DNA of 64,000 nucleotides from Pseudomonas panipatensis (GTDB lineage: Bacteria; Pseudomonadota; Gammaproteobacteria; Pseudomonadales; Pseudomonadaceae). Below the pieces are notes generated by a model. That model saw only the letters and a program-made list of their open reading frames with translations, did not search any database and was not told the origin of the DNA. The translations under genes and the position numbers were made by a program. Positions 1-8,193 of the stretch are shown here, piece after piece; within the stretch, counting starts at the first letter, position 1; the number at the start of each line of letters is the position of its first letter. Where the stretch lies: the NCBI RefSeq assembly GCF_900099785.1, contig NZ_FNDS01000002.1, positions 496,001 to 560,000 of the forward strand, read 5' to 3'.

Positions 1-510
1 CGGGGTGCGGTCTATTGGCACTTCGAAAACAAGGCCCACTTGTTCAACGAAATGCTCAGTCAGGTGCGCCTGCCGCCGGAGCAGCTCGCCCTGCGCCTGT
101 CCGGCTGCGATGGCCGGGACCCGCTGCAATCGCTGTTCGAGCTGTGCGTGGAGGTGGTGGAGAACCTGGCTCGCCAGGAGCAGAAGCGGCGCATCCTGAC
201 GATCCTGATGCAACGCTGCGAATTCACCGAGGAACTGCACGACGCGCTGCTCCGGCACAACGCCTTCATTCGCCAGTTCATCGACCTCAGCGAGCAGCTG
301 TTCGCCCGCGCCGAATGCCGCGCGCAGCTGCTGCCGGGGATCACACCGACCATCGCCTCACGGGCCGTGCACGCGATGTTCCACGGCCTGATCAGCGACT
401 GGTTGCGCGATCCGCAGCTGTTCGACCCCTTGCGGGACACCCGGCAGCTCCTCGGATCGCTGTTCCGCGGCCTGATCCGCGACTGGGCTCAGGCCGGCGC
501 GGCTTCGTAG
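1..510 (+). CDS. nalD: TetR-family repressor, NalD-like (5' truncated)
   Basis: C-terminal part of a TetR/AcrR-type repressor; the reading frame is open from base 1, so the start lies outside the window. The first residues, RGAVYWHFENKAHLF, are the end of the TetR recognition helix and the typical YxHF step into the ligand-binding domain. The remainder is an all-helical effector domain of about 150 residues, the usual size for efflux-pump repressors such as TtgR, AcrR and NalD. A copZ gene directly behind it on the opposite strand recalls, from memory, the nalD-copZ arrangement of P. aeruginosa, where NalD represses mexAB-oprM. The TetR assignment is secure; the NalD identity is inference from similarity and context. 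The last 22 bases overlap the 3' end of copZ. Confidence 0.75.
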   Translation, partial: RGAVYWHFENKAHLFNEMLSQVRLPPEQLALRLSGCDGRDPLQSLFELCVEVVENLARQEQKRRILTILMQRCEFTEELHDALLRHNAFIRQFIDLSEQLFARAECRAQLLPGITPTIASRAVHAMFHGLISDWLRDPQLFDPLRDTRQLLGSLFRGLIRDWAQAGAAS

Positions 511-686
511 CCCTCCTCGCGGATCGCCTCCAACAGCGCCGCCGGCGGCAACTGGCTGGCGACCCGCACTTCGCCGCCGGCGAGGTCGACCTGGACCTCC
601 GCCGCCGGGTCGCGGGCCTGGATCGCTTGGGTGATGGCCCGCACGCAATGTCCGCAGGACATGCCTTTCACGCTGAATACTTGCAT
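489..686 (-). CDS. copZ: CopZ-type copper chaperone
   Basis: A 65-residue single heavy-metal-associated domain (ferredoxin-like fold). The copper-binding motif GMSCGHC is near residues 8-14 and a typical EGYEA segment lies near the C-terminus. Proteins of this kind carry Cu(I) in the cytoplasm and pass it to CopA or to CueR. A CueR-type operator in a 19-bp-spacer promoter lies immediately upstream on the same strand, and copA and cueR follow nearby on the other strand, so the copper role is well supported. The end of the gene overlaps the end of the convergent TetR gene by 22 bases. Confidence 0.92.
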   Translation of the reverse strand: MQVFSVKGMSCGHCVRAITQAIQARDPAAEVQVDLAGGEVRVASQLPPAALLEAIREEGYEAAPA

Positions 687-716
687 GGTTGTGACTCCCG
701 TGGTGACGATGGCTGA

Positions 717-747
717 AGTGTCGACCTTGCCACCATGGCAAGGTCAA
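717..747 (-). promoter_or_regulatory. CueR-type promoter/operator of copZ
   Basis: Reading on the minus strand: -35 TTGACC (747-742), a 19-bp spacer and -10 GACACT (722-717). The spacer contains a perfect dyad, ACCTTGCCA-N3-TGGCAAGGT (724-744). An overlong 19-bp spacer filled by a dyad of this sequence is the hallmark of MerR-family CueR promoters, in which copper-bound CueR untwists the DNA. Confidence 0.85.
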
Positions 748-846
748 GCCCCTGCGGCGGCGCAACGCAGGCGAGGTCTCCGGGCTTGCTCCCGGCGAGC
801 GCCTCGGCCAAGCTCAGCGCCGTCATTCCTGCCTGGGAGCCCCGCC

Positions 847-1248
847 ATGCGCCGGCCTCTGCTTCATGCCCTGCCCTGCCTGCTCTGGTCCGCCCTGGCC
901 CTGGCCGGCGATCCGCCGCCGGTGCAAGGCTGGCCGCAGCAGGAACCGCCGCCGCCCGGCTACGCGGTGCTCAATATCAGCCGCATGGGCCTGGAGAGCG
1001 GCAGCACCTGCGACATCGACCTCTATGTGCGTGGCCGCCTGGTCGCCCGCCTGCAGCCGGAAGGCTCGGTCGCCCTCAACCTCTCTCCCGGCAACGCGCC
1101 GATACGCCTGGCCACGGCCAACGCCGGCCCCTGCCCCGGCGGCATGGAGCAACTGCAGACCCAGACCCTGCAGTTGCGCGCCGGGGAAGTCCGCGACTAC
1201 CGCATCAGCTATGGCGAGAACGGCCTGTTCCTGACGCCGCTCAAGTAA
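847..1248 (+). CDS. Small exported protein of unknown function
   Basis: 133 residues, starting with a Sec signal peptide (MRRPLLHALPCLLWSALALA, then GDPP), so the mature product should be periplasmic. The mature part is Pro-rich at first, then predicted beta-rich (YAVLNISRMG, CDIDLYVRGRLVARL, VALNLSPGNAPIRLATA), with two cysteines that could form a disulfide. The alternation resembles the immunoglobulin-like fold of small DUF2846-type proteins, but I do not recognise a named family. It lies between the copZ and copA promoters, yet neither CueR site drives it: the copZ promoter points away and the copA promoter lies downstream. The ATG at 847 is chosen because the signal peptide begins there. 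Confidence 0.65.
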   Translation: MRRPLLHALPCLLWSALALAGDPPPVQGWPQQEPPPPGYAVLNISRMGLESGSTCDIDLYVRGRLVARLQPEGSVALNLSPGNAPIRLATANAGPCPGGMEQLQTQTLQLRAGEVRDYRISYGENGLFLTPLK

Positions 1249-1272
1249 CACTGAAGCGAGCGCTCTTGCCGC

Positions 1273-1303
1273 TTGACCTTACCCTTGTGTCAAGGTTCAT
1301 CCT
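1273..1303 (+). promoter_or_regulatory. CueR-type promoter/operator of copA
   Basis: -35 TTGACC (1273-1278), a 19-bp spacer and -10 CATCCT (1298-1303). The spacer holds the imperfect dyad ACCTTACCC-N3-TGTCAAGGT (1276-1296), matching the outer ACCTT/AAGGT arms of the copZ operator. It lies 100 bases upstream of the copA start and would control copA-cueR. Confidence 0.8.
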
Positions 1304-1402
1304 TTGTGCATTGTCCCAGGCGCTGCCGGAAACCGCCGTCCCACGGCGTCTTCCGTGCGGTGCCCCGCCAGCGCTGCGCTGACGGTCGAGCAGGAGGAAC
1401 CC

Positions 1403-3829
1403 ATGAGCAACGCCACACCCATCGAACTCGACCTGCCGGTGAGCGGCATGACCTGCGCGTCCTGCGCCGGCCGCGTGGAGCGCGCCCTGCGCAAGGTGCC
1501 GGGGGTGCGCGAGGCCAGCGTCAACCTGGCCAGCGAGCAGGCGCGGGTCCAGGTCGACAGCGGCGAAGCCCTGCCGGCCCTGGTCGCCGCGGTGGAACAG
1601 GCCGGCTACCAGGTGCCCAGTCACAGCCTGGAGCTGGCCATCGACGGCATGACCTGCGCCAGTTGTGTCGGCCGCGTCGAACGCGCCCTGAAGAAGGTGC
1701 CGGGGGTGCGCGAGGCCAGCGTCAACCTGGCCAGCGAGCGCGCCCATCTCGACCTGCTCGGCCAAGTCGACCCCGCCGCGCTGATCGCCGCGGTGGACAA
1801 GGCCGGCTATCACGCCCATCTGCTCGCCGCGCAGCGGCCGGCGGTCGATCCGGCGCTGGCGCGGCTGGCCCGCGAGCGCTGGTGGCTGGCGGCGGCCATC
1901 GTGCTCGCCGTGCCGCTGGTGCTGCCGATGTTCGCCGAGTGGCTCGGCTGGCACTGGATGCTGCCGGCCTGGCTGCAATTCCTCCTCGCCACCCCGGTGC
2001 AATTCGTCATCGGCGCGCGCTTCTACGTCTCTGCCTGGAAGGCCGTGCGCGCGCGCAGCGGCAACATGGACCTGCTGGTGGCCCTGGGCACCAGCGCCGG
2101 CTACGGCCTGAGCCTGTACCTGTGGCTGAGCGCACCGGCCGGCGCCATGCCGCACCTGTATTTCGAGGCGAGCGCGGTGCTGATCGCCCTGATCCTCCTC
2201 GGCAAGTACCTAGAAAGCCGCGCCAAGCGGCAGACCGCGACGGCCATTCGCGCCCTCGAAGCCTTGCGCCCGGAACGCGCCACGCGCATCCGCGCGGGCC
2301 ACGAAGAAGAGGTCGCCATCAGCGAGCTGCGCCTCGGCGACGAGCTGCTGGTGCGCCCCGGCGAGCGCTTCCCGGTGGACGGCAAAGTGCTCGACGGGCG
2401 CAGCCACGCCGATGAAGCGCTGATCACTGGGGAAAGCCTGCCGGTGGCCAAGGGGCCGGGGGACGCCGTGACCGGCGGCGCGATCAACGGCGAAGGCCTG
2501 CTGACCGTGCGCGCCACCGCCCTCGGCGCGGAAACCGTGCTGGCGCGGATCATCCGCCTGGTGGAAGACGCCCAGGCGGCCAAGGCGCCGATCCAGAAGC
2601 TGGTGGACAAGGTCAGCAATGTCTTCGTCCCGGTGGTGATCGGCATCGCCCTGCTCACCCTGGCCGGTTGGCTGCTCGCCGGCGCCCACCTGGAAACCGC
2701 GCTGATCAACGCCGTCGCCGTGCTGGTCATCGCCTGCCCCTGCGCCCTCGGCCTGGCGACGCCGACGGCGATCATGGCCGGCACCGGCGTCGCAGCGCGC
2801 CACGGCATCCTGATCAAGGACGCCGAAGCCCTGGAAATCGCCCACGCGGTTCGCGCCGTGGCATTCGACAAGACCGGCACCCTCACCTCCGGCCAGCCCG
2901 AACTGGTGCATTTCGCCGTCGCCGCCGACAGCGAGGACAGTGCCCTGGCCCTGGCCGGGGCACTGCAACGCGGCAGCGAACACCCGCTGGCCAAGGCCGT
3001 GCTGCGCGCCTGCGCCGAACGCGGCCTGCACGTCGCGGCCGCGAGCGACAGCCTGGCCCTGGCCGGACGCGGCATCCAGGGCCGCGTCGGCGAGCGCCAA
3101 CTGGCCCTCGGCAACCGCCGCCTGCTCGACGAGCAAGGCCTCTCGGCCGGTGCGCTGGAAGAGTCCGCGCGGGACTGGGAAAGCCAGGGCCGAACCCTCT
3201 CCTGGCTGATCGAACGGCAGCCGCAAGCGCGCCTGCTGGCGCTGTTCGCCTTTGGCGATAGCCTCAAGCCGGGTGCCGCCGAGGCCATCCAGGCGCTGCA
3301 TGCCCAAGGCATCAGCTGCCACCTGATCACCGGCGACAACCGTGGCAGCGCGCGGGTGGTCAGCGAAGCCCTGGGCCTGGACGCCGCCCACGCCGAGGTG
3401 CTGCCGGCGGACAAGGCCGCCGTGGTCGCCCGGCTCAAGGCCGACGGCAGCGTGGTGGCCATGGTCGGCGACGGCATCAACGACGCCCCGGCGCTGGCCG
3501 CCGCCGACGTCGGCATCGCCATGGGCGGCGGCACCGACGTGGCCATGCACGCCGCCGGCATCACCCTGATGCGCGGCGACCCGCGGCTGGTGCCGGCGGC
3601 CCTGGAAATCTCCCGGCGCACCTACGCGAAGATTCGCCAGAACCTGTTCTGGGCCTTCATCTACAACCTGGTCGGCGTGCCCCTGGCGGCCTTCGGCCTG
3701 CTCAACCCGATGGTCGCCGGCGCCGCCATGGCCATGTCCAGCGTCAGCGTGGTGAGCAACGCCCTGCTGCTGAAACGCTGGAGGCCGGCCGGGCTGGCGA
3801 CCCCGCGGGTCACGGAGAAAAAACCATGA
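1403..3829 (+). CDS. copA: Copper-translocating P1B-type ATPase CopA
   Basis: 808 residues; exports Cu(I) from the cytoplasm to the periplasm at the cost of ATP. There are two N-terminal metal-binding domains, each with GMTCASC (residues 15-21 and 82-88), then transmembrane helices, the actuator domain with TGES, the intramembrane CPC metal site at residues 445-447, the phosphorylation motif DKTGTLT (D489), the SEHPLAK nucleotide-binding signature and [10 protein letters not shown]. The length is normal for a two-MBD CopA. The ATG at 1403 follows AGGAGG by a good spacing; the open frame extends further upstream, but through the promoter. The stop overlaps the cueR start (ATGA), so the two genes are co-transcribed from a CueR-type promoter, giving autoregulation. 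The DNA of the two MBDs shares a 45-base identical block. Confidence 0.97.
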   Translation: MSNATPIELDLPVSGMTCASCAGRVERALRKVPGVREASVNLASEQARVQVDSGEALPALVAAVEQAGYQVPSHSLELAIDGMTCASCVGRVERALKKVPGVREASVNLASERAHLDLLGQVDPAALIAAVDKAGYHAHLLAAQRPAVDPALARLARERWWLAAAIVLAVPLVLPMFAEWLGWHWMLPAWLQFLLATPVQFVIGARFYVSAWKAVRARSGNMDLLVALGTSAGYGLSLYLWLSAPAGAMPHLYFEASAVLIALILLGKYLESRAKRQTATAIRALEALRPERATRIRAGHEEEVAISELRLGDELLVRPGERFPVDGKVLDGRSHADEALITGESLPVAKGPGDAVTGGAINGEGLLTVRATALGAETVLARIIRLVEDAQAAKAPIQKLVDKVSNVFVPVVIGIALLTLAGWLLAGAHLETALINAVAVLVIACPCALGLATPTAIMAGTGVAARHGILIKDAEALEIAHAVRAVAFDKTGTLTSGQPELVHFAVAADSEDSALALAGALQRGSEHPLAKAVLRACAERGLHVAAASDSLALAGRGIQGRVGERQLALGNRRLLDEQGLSAGALEESARDWESQGRTLSWLIERQPQARLLALFAFGDSLKPGAAEAIQALHAQGISCHLITGDNRGSARVVSEALGLDAAHAEVLPADKAAVVARLKADGSVVAMVGDGINDAPALAAADVGIAMGGGTDVAMHAAGITLMRGDPRLVPAALEISRRTYAKIRQNLFWAFIYNLVGVPLAAFGLLNPMVAGAAMAMSSVSVVSNALLLKRWRPAGLATPRVTEKKP
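1493..1738 (+). repeat. Intragenic direct repeat within the copA metal-binding domains
   Basis: A 45-base block is identical at 1493-1537 and 1694-1738, an offset of 201 bases (67 codons). It encodes [15 protein letters not shown] in both metal-binding domains. The flanking MBD sequence is similar but not identical. Confidence 0.9.
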
Positions 3830-4227
3830 ACATCGGCGAAGCGGCCAGGCAAAGCGGCCTGTCGGCGAAGATGATCCGCTACTACGAATCCATCGGCCTG
3901 CTCACCCCCGCCGGGCGCAGCGCCAGCGGCTACCGCCACTACAACGCGCAGGACCTGCACCGCCTGGCATTCATCCGCCGCGCGCGGGATTTCGGTTTCT
4001 CCCTGGAGGAAGTCGGCCGCCTGCTCGCCCTCTGGCAGGACCGCCAGCGCGCCAGCGCCGACGTCAAGGCACTGACCGGCCAGCACATCGCCGAACTGGA
4101 ACGCAAGATCGCCGAACTGAGCGCCCTGCGCGACACCCTGCAGGAACTCCACGACCACTGCCAAGGCGACCACCGCCCGGACTGCCCGATCCTCAAGGAC
4201 CTGGAGTCGGGCAACTGCTGCCACTGA
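3826..4227 (+). CDS. cueR: MerR-family copper-responsive regulator CueR
   Basis: 133 residues. N-terminal MerR winged helix ([21 protein letters not shown]), a long dimerisation helix, and a C-terminal metal loop CQGDHRPDC that aligns with the two Cu(I)-binding cysteines of CueR. The His-rich end (CCH) is also typical of Pseudomonas CueR. It activates transcription at promoters with 19-bp spacers when Cu(I), Ag(I) or Au(I) binds; two such promoters (copZ, copA) are present here. The start overlaps the copA stop by ATGA, so it is the second gene of a copA-cueR operon. Confidence 0.95.
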   Translation: MNIGEAARQSGLSAKMIRYYESIGLLTPAGRSASGYRHYNAQDLHRLAFIRRARDFGFSLEEVGRLLALWQDRQRASADVKALTGQHIAELERKIAELSALRDTLQELHDHCQGDHRPDCPILKDLESGNCCH

Positions 4228-4254
4228 GCCGAGCCTGCCCATACGGCACCTCAC

Positions 4255-4388
4255 CGCCCGCATGGGAATCGCTACGCTCGTCCCATCCTACGAGAGCATC
4301 CACCCAGCCGTAGGATGGGTTGAGCGCGCAGCGCGATACCCATGCGGCGCTCGCCAACAGCATGGCAGTCGCGGCGCTCGTCCCACCC
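4255..4388. repeat. Intergenic palindromic repeat cluster between convergent genes
   Basis: Contains ATGGGA (4262-4267) and TCCCAT (4281-4286) flanking ATCGCTACGCTCG, followed by GTAGGATGGGTTGAGCG and its GATACCCATGCGGCG partner, and a further GCGCTCGTCCCACCCTAC. The first hairpin recurs at 34622-34646 with one base change. Both copies sit between the 3' ends of convergent genes, so a transcript-end role is plausible. No T-tract is present. Confidence 0.7.
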
Positions 4389-5281
4389 TACAAATCTGCC
4401 GCCCTTAACCTACCCATGCGGCGCCACAGCGACGTCGGCAGCACGGTCACCGCCAGGCCGACGAAGACCAGCGCGCAAGCCAGCCAGTCCTGGCCGCTCA
4501 GGGCCTCGCCGAGGAACAGCCAGCCGGATAGCAGGCCGGACACCGGCACCGCCAGGGCGAAGGGCGTGACTTGGCTGGCCGGGTAGCGGCGCAGGAGGAA
4601 GCTCCACAGGCCGAAGCCGACGCTGGTGGCGAGGAAGGCGATATAGACCAGCGCGCCGAAGCCGCCCCAACTGATGCCGCGCAGCGCTCCCGCGATGGCC
4701 TGCGGCCCCTCGAAGATCCACGACAGCAGCAGCAACGGCAGGGGCGGGATCAGGCTGACCCAACTGATCAGGCGCAGCATGTCGCTGGCCCCGGAACGCT
4801 TGGTGGCGATGTTCGAGAACGCCCAGGCCAGGGCTGCCGCCACCACCAGCAGGAAGGCCAGCAGGCTGTTGCCCAGCGGTCGCTCCAGGCCGATCAGCAG
4901 CAAGCCGCCGGCGGCCAGTGCCAGGCCGAGCAGCGCGCGCGGGCTGGGGCGCTCGCCGAGCAGGGCGGCGGCGATCAGCACGGTGAAGAACACCTGGCTC
5001 TGCAGCACCAGCGAAGACAGCCCGGCCGGCATGCCCAGGTGCATGCCGACGAAGAGCAGGCCGAACTTGACCACGCCGAGCAGCACGCCGATCTGCACGA
5101 TGCGCCAGAACGGCGCCGGCAGCGGCCCGCGCAGGAACAGCAGGGGCAGCGCCGCCAGGGCGAAGCGCAGGGCGCAGAACAGCAGCGGCGGGAAATCGTG
5201 CAGGCCGACCTTGATGATGACGAAGTTGATCCCCCAGATCAGGGTGACCAGCAAGGCCAGGAGGATATGCGGCAAGGGCAT
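4388..5281 (-). CDS. eamA: EamA/DMT-superfamily exporter
   Basis: About 297 residues with ten predicted transmembrane helices in two EamA repeats. The opening LLALLVTLIWGINFVIIKVGLHDFPP, later GMPAGLSSLVLQSQ, and the WAFSNI segment closely follow E. coli EamA, an inner-membrane exporter of O-acetylserine and cysteine. The true substrate cannot be read from sequence, because this family is broad. The ATG at 5281 is preferred over one at 5302 because GGAG lies about 8 bases upstream and the first helix begins directly after it. It is convergent with cueR. Confidence 0.85.
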   Translation of the reverse strand: MPLPHILLALLVTLIWGINFVIIKVGLHDFPPLLFCALRFALAALPLLFLRGPLPAPFWRIVQIGVLLGVVKFGLLFVGMHLGMPAGLSSLVLQSQVFFTVLIAAALLGERPSPRALLGLALAAGGLLLIGLERPLGNSLLAFLLVVAAALAWAFSNIATKRSGASDMLRLISWVSLIPPLPLLLLSWIFEGPQAIAGALRGISWGGFGALVYIAFLATSVGFGLWSFLLRRYPASQVTPFALAVPVSGLLSGWLFLGEALSGQDWLACALVFVGLAVTVLPTSLWRRMGRLRAADL

Positions 5282-5427
5282 GGTGGCGGCTCCAGGTGGC
5301 ATGGCGTCACGCCGGGCTCAGGAGGACAGCTCAGCGAGCGCAGGCAGTTTTCCAACAGAACCTAGCAAGGCCATTCCCCGCCGTCTGTACACAGTTGCCA
5401 CGGAAAAGATTGATACAGCGCGCCCGC

Positions 5428-5997
5428 TCAACCCGCGCAGTCGATGCGCAGCAAGGGCCAGCGGCGCTGCCAGGCCTTGTCCAGCAAGCGCTGCCGGTAG
5501 ACCTCCGGCTTGCCGCGGAAATGCTCGGTCGGCCGCACGCGCAACGCCAGCAGGTCGTCGATGCCCAGCGGCGCCAGCAGCTCCAGGGCGTCGCCGCGCA
5601 GGCGCACCGCCAGCGCGGTGCAGACTTCCGGCCAGTGGCAGAGCGCATCGGCGAGGTCGCGATAGGCGCGGTCGCCGTTGCGCAGGTGCATGCGTGCCTG
5701 GTTGCGCACCGACCAGGGCACGTCCGCGCAGCGCCGCCGCAGGGCACGCTCGATGCGGGCGTCGGCTTCCGCCGCCAATTGCTCGGGGGCGAAGTAGAGC
5801 ACATCGACGTCCGCCAGCGGCGTCGGCTCGGCATGGCCGTGCAAGGCATCCCAGGCCAGGTTGCGGACGAAGCCGGCGCCTATCCAGGCCTGCGCCTGGC
5901 ATTCGTCGCGCAGGGCGCGCAACAGGCGCATGCGCTCCGGGTCGGCGGCGAGCAGGGCGAGCAGGTCCGCGGCCGTGCGCAGCGCCACGCGGCTCAC
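5428..5997 (-). CDS. Nucleotidyltransferase-like family protein
   Basis: 189 residues if started at GTG 5997, which overlaps the stop of the RIO kinase gene (GTGA); no in-frame ATG gives a complete domain. Features typical of the small nucleotidyltransferase-fold family once called DUF925 are visible: WIGAGFVRNLAWD (the G-[AG]-F-x-R-N-x-x-W signature), then PLADVDVLYF, the paired-acid DVD metal site, and the distal VRPTEHF and YRQRL segments. The substrate is unknown. Translational coupling to the kinase suggests they work together or are at least co-expressed. The long open frame upstream of 5997 reads through the kinase gene and is not used. Confidence 0.75.
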   Translation of the reverse strand: MSRVALRTAADLLALLAADPERMRLLRALRDECQAQAWIGAGFVRNLAWDALHGHAEPTPLADVDVLYFAPEQLAAEADARIERALRRRCADVPWSVRNQARMHLRNGDRAYRDLADALCHWPEVCTALAVRLRGDALELLAPLGIDDLLALRVRPTEHFRGKPEVYRQRLLDKAWQRRWPLLRIDCAG

Positions 5998-6887
5998 TGC
6001 AACCACGGCGGCGCGGGCGGCTCCTCGGGCTTTTCCGCGCCGTCCTGCTCGGCACGGGCGGCCTCGCGGCGCTCCTGCTCGCGCAGCGCGGCGGCGATCT
6101 CGCGCATCACCGCATCGACGTCGGCGGCCTCTTCCGGCTCGTCGAAGTGTCCGCTCAACGGCGAGTCCGGCAGCAGCTTGCCATCCTCGAAGAGCGCCCA
6201 CATTTCCTTGGCGTAGCGGGTTTCCTTGAGTTCCGGGGCGAAACGGCCGAAATAGGCCGCCATGTTCGCCACGTCGCGTTCGAGCATACGGAAGGCATGG
6301 TTGTTGGCGGCGGCGTCCACCGCCTGCGGCAGGTCGATGATCACCGGACCGTCGGGGCCGAGCAGCACGTTGAACTCGGACAGGTCGCCATGCACCAGCC
6401 CGGCGCAGAGCATCATGACGATCTGGCGGATCAGGAAGGCGTGGTACTCGCGCGCCTGCTCGGGCTCCAGCTCCACGTCATTCAGCCGTGGCGCGGCGTC
6501 GCCATGTTCGTCGGCGACCATTTCCATCAGCAGCACGCCGTCGAGGAAGTCGTAGGGCTTGGGCACCCGCACGCCGGCGCTGGCCAGGCGGAACAGCGCG
6601 CTCACCTCGGCGTTCTGCCAGGCCTCTTCCTGTTCGCGGCGGCCGTACTTGGAGCCCTTGGCCATGGCCCGCGCCTGCCGGCTGTTGCGGACCTTGCGCC
6701 CCTCCTGATACTCCGCGGCCTGGCGGAAGCTGCGCTTGTTGGCTTCCTTGTAGACCTTGGCGCAGCGCAGCTGCTCGCCGCAGCGCACCACATAGACCGC
6801 CGCTTCCTTGCCGCTCATCAGCGGACGCAGCACTTCATCGACCAGGCCGTCCTCGATCAGCGGCTCAATGCGTTTGGGTGTCTTCAT
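5994..6887 (-). CDS. RIO-type serine/threonine protein kinase
   Basis: 297 residues. RIO kinase features: GKEAAVYVV, an abbreviated phosphate loop with the VAIK-type lysine in CAKVY; the catalytic loop LVHGDLSEFNVL (HGDxSxxN); and the metal-binding IIDLPQAVD in place of DFG. Bacterial RIO1-like kinases are found across proteobacteria, and their substrates are poorly known. The tail from about residue 255 is charged and then Pro-rich (EKPEEPPAPPWLQ), probably disordered. It is followed by the overlapping nucleotidyltransferase gene. A long shadow frame exists on the opposite strand. Confidence 0.9.
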   Translation of the reverse strand: MKTPKRIEPLIEDGLVDEVLRPLMSGKEAAVYVVRCGEQLRCAKVYKEANKRSFRQAAEYQEGRKVRNSRQARAMAKGSKYGRREQEEAWQNAEVSALFRLASAGVRVPKPYDFLDGVLLMEMVADEHGDAAPRLNDVELEPEQAREYHAFLIRQIVMMLCAGLVHGDLSEFNVLLGPDGPVIIDLPQAVDAAANNHAFRMLERDVANMAAYFGRFAPELKETRYAKEMWALFEDGKLLPDSPLSGHFDEPEEAADVDAVMREIAAALREQERREAARAEQDGAEKPEEPPAPPWLQ

Positions 6888-6982
6888 CGGGTTCCGTCGT
6901 TGTTCCTCGATCCAGCCGGGATGGCCGCAGCCGCACCTTATACGTCATGCACGGGGCGCCGCCCAGCGGGCGGCGACGGAAA

Positions 6983-8164
6983 TCAGGGCGGCGTCGGCGT
7001 CAGTTCGATGGTTTCGCCCAGGGCATCGGCCATGCGCTGCAGTTCGCTGCCCAGGGCTTCCTCGCCGTCGGCATAGCGCGTGGCGATGTTGGCGAAGCCG
7101 TCGGCGACCTCGCTGAAGGCCTCCGCCACCTGCGGATCGAAATAGCTGCCGCTGCCGGCGAGGATGCGCAGCGCCGCCTCGGCGGGCGCCAGCGGGCTGT
7201 GGTAGGGATGCTGGCTGGTCAGTTCGTCGTAGCTGTCGATCAACGCCAGCAGCCGGGCCGAGAGTGGAATCTGCTCGCCGCGCAGCCCTTCCGGGTAACC
7301 GCTGCCGTCCCAGCGCTCATGGTGGCTATAGGCGATCTCCTTGGCGTAGCGGAGGAACTCCGCCGGCGCGCCGAGTCGCTGTTCGGCCGCCGCCAGGGCA
7401 TCGCGGCCGACCTTGGTGTGGCTCTGCATGAGCAGGCTGTCGGCCTCATCGAGCTGGCCGGGATTGAGCAACACACGGTCGGGCACCGCGACCTTGCCGA
7501 TGTCATGCAACTGCGCCGAACGCGCGAGCAACTCGATGCTCTCCACGCTCAGCTCGCCGCCGGCGCCCTGGCGCTGGGCCAGGGCGCCGGCGAGCAGGCG
7601 CATGTACAGCTCGATGCGCAACAGGTGCTGACTGTGCGGGTTGTCGCGCAGGTCGCAAAGGGTCGCCATGGCCTCCAGGGTGGCGTCCTGCACGGCCTGC
7701 AACTGACGGGTGCGGCGATGCACCTCCAGGGCCAGGTACTCGTTCTTGTCGCGGAGGAAATCGGCATTCGCCTTGAGGTTGAGCTGCGCGCGGATGCGCG
7801 CCAGGGTGACCGGCGGGCTGATCGGCTTGGTGATGTAGTCCACCGCGCCGAGGTCGAGGCCGTGCTGCTCGTCCTTCGGGTTGACCAGGCCGGTGAGAAA
7901 GATCACCGGGATATCGTGGGTGCGCGGGTCTTGCTTGAGCTGCCGGCAGACCTCGTAGCCGTCCATGTCCGGCATCATCACGTCGAGCAGCACCAGGTCT
8001 GGCGGCGGCTCGCTCTGCGCCAGGCGCAAGGCCTTGGCGCCGCTGCTGGCGACGCGCACCTGGTAATGGCCCATGAGCAGTTCGCTCATCAGCATCAGGT
8101 TGTCAGGCTGGTCGTCGACGACCAGGATCACTTCCTGCTCCGGCCTGTCCAGCATGCTGTCCAT
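6983..8164 (-). CDS. Response regulator with HD-GYP phosphodiesterase domain
   Basis: 393 residues. Receiver domain at residues 10-130 (acid pair D17/D18, phosphoacceptor D61 in [11 protein letters not shown], lysine in ITKPI), then a helical linker and an HD-GYP domain. The HD motif is in [11 protein letters not shown] and the distal signature is [14 protein letters not shown], so the GYP triad is intact. Such proteins hydrolyse cyclic di-GMP to pGpG or GMP under phosphorylation control. Architecture and length match the P. aeruginosa HD-GYP regulator PA4781 (recalled, not searched). The histidine kinase gene lies 29 bases upstream in the same direction and lacks its own receiver, so the two form a cognate pair. 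Confidence 0.92.
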   Translation of the reverse strand: MDSMLDRPEQEVILVVDDQPDNLMLMSELLMGHYQVRVASSGAKALRLAQSEPPPDLVLLDVMMPDMDGYEVCRQLKQDPRTHDIPVIFLTGLVNPKDEQHGLDLGAVDYITKPISPPVTLARIRAQLNLKANADFLRDKNEYLALEVHRRTRQLQAVQDATLEAMATLCDLRDNPHSQHLLRIELYMRLLAGALAQRQGAGGELSVESIELLARSAQLHDIGKVAVPDRVLLNPGQLDEADSLLMQSHTKVGRDALAAAEQRLGAPAEFLRYAKEIAYSHHERWDGSGYPEGLRGEQIPLSARLLALIDSYDELTSQHPYHSPLAPAEAALRILAGSGSYFDPQVAEAFSEVADGFANIATRYADGEEALGSELQRMADALGETIELTPTPP

Positions 8165-8193
8165 GGCTCCCGTCCTCGTTGCGGCTGCGGCGT

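Noticed and set aside
4571-7076. Long plus-strand frames opposite eamA, the nucleotidyltransferase and RIO kinase genes
   Set aside because: Low-complexity Arg/Pro/Ala composition, no ribosome-binding site and no domain; the minus-strand genes explain the region fully.
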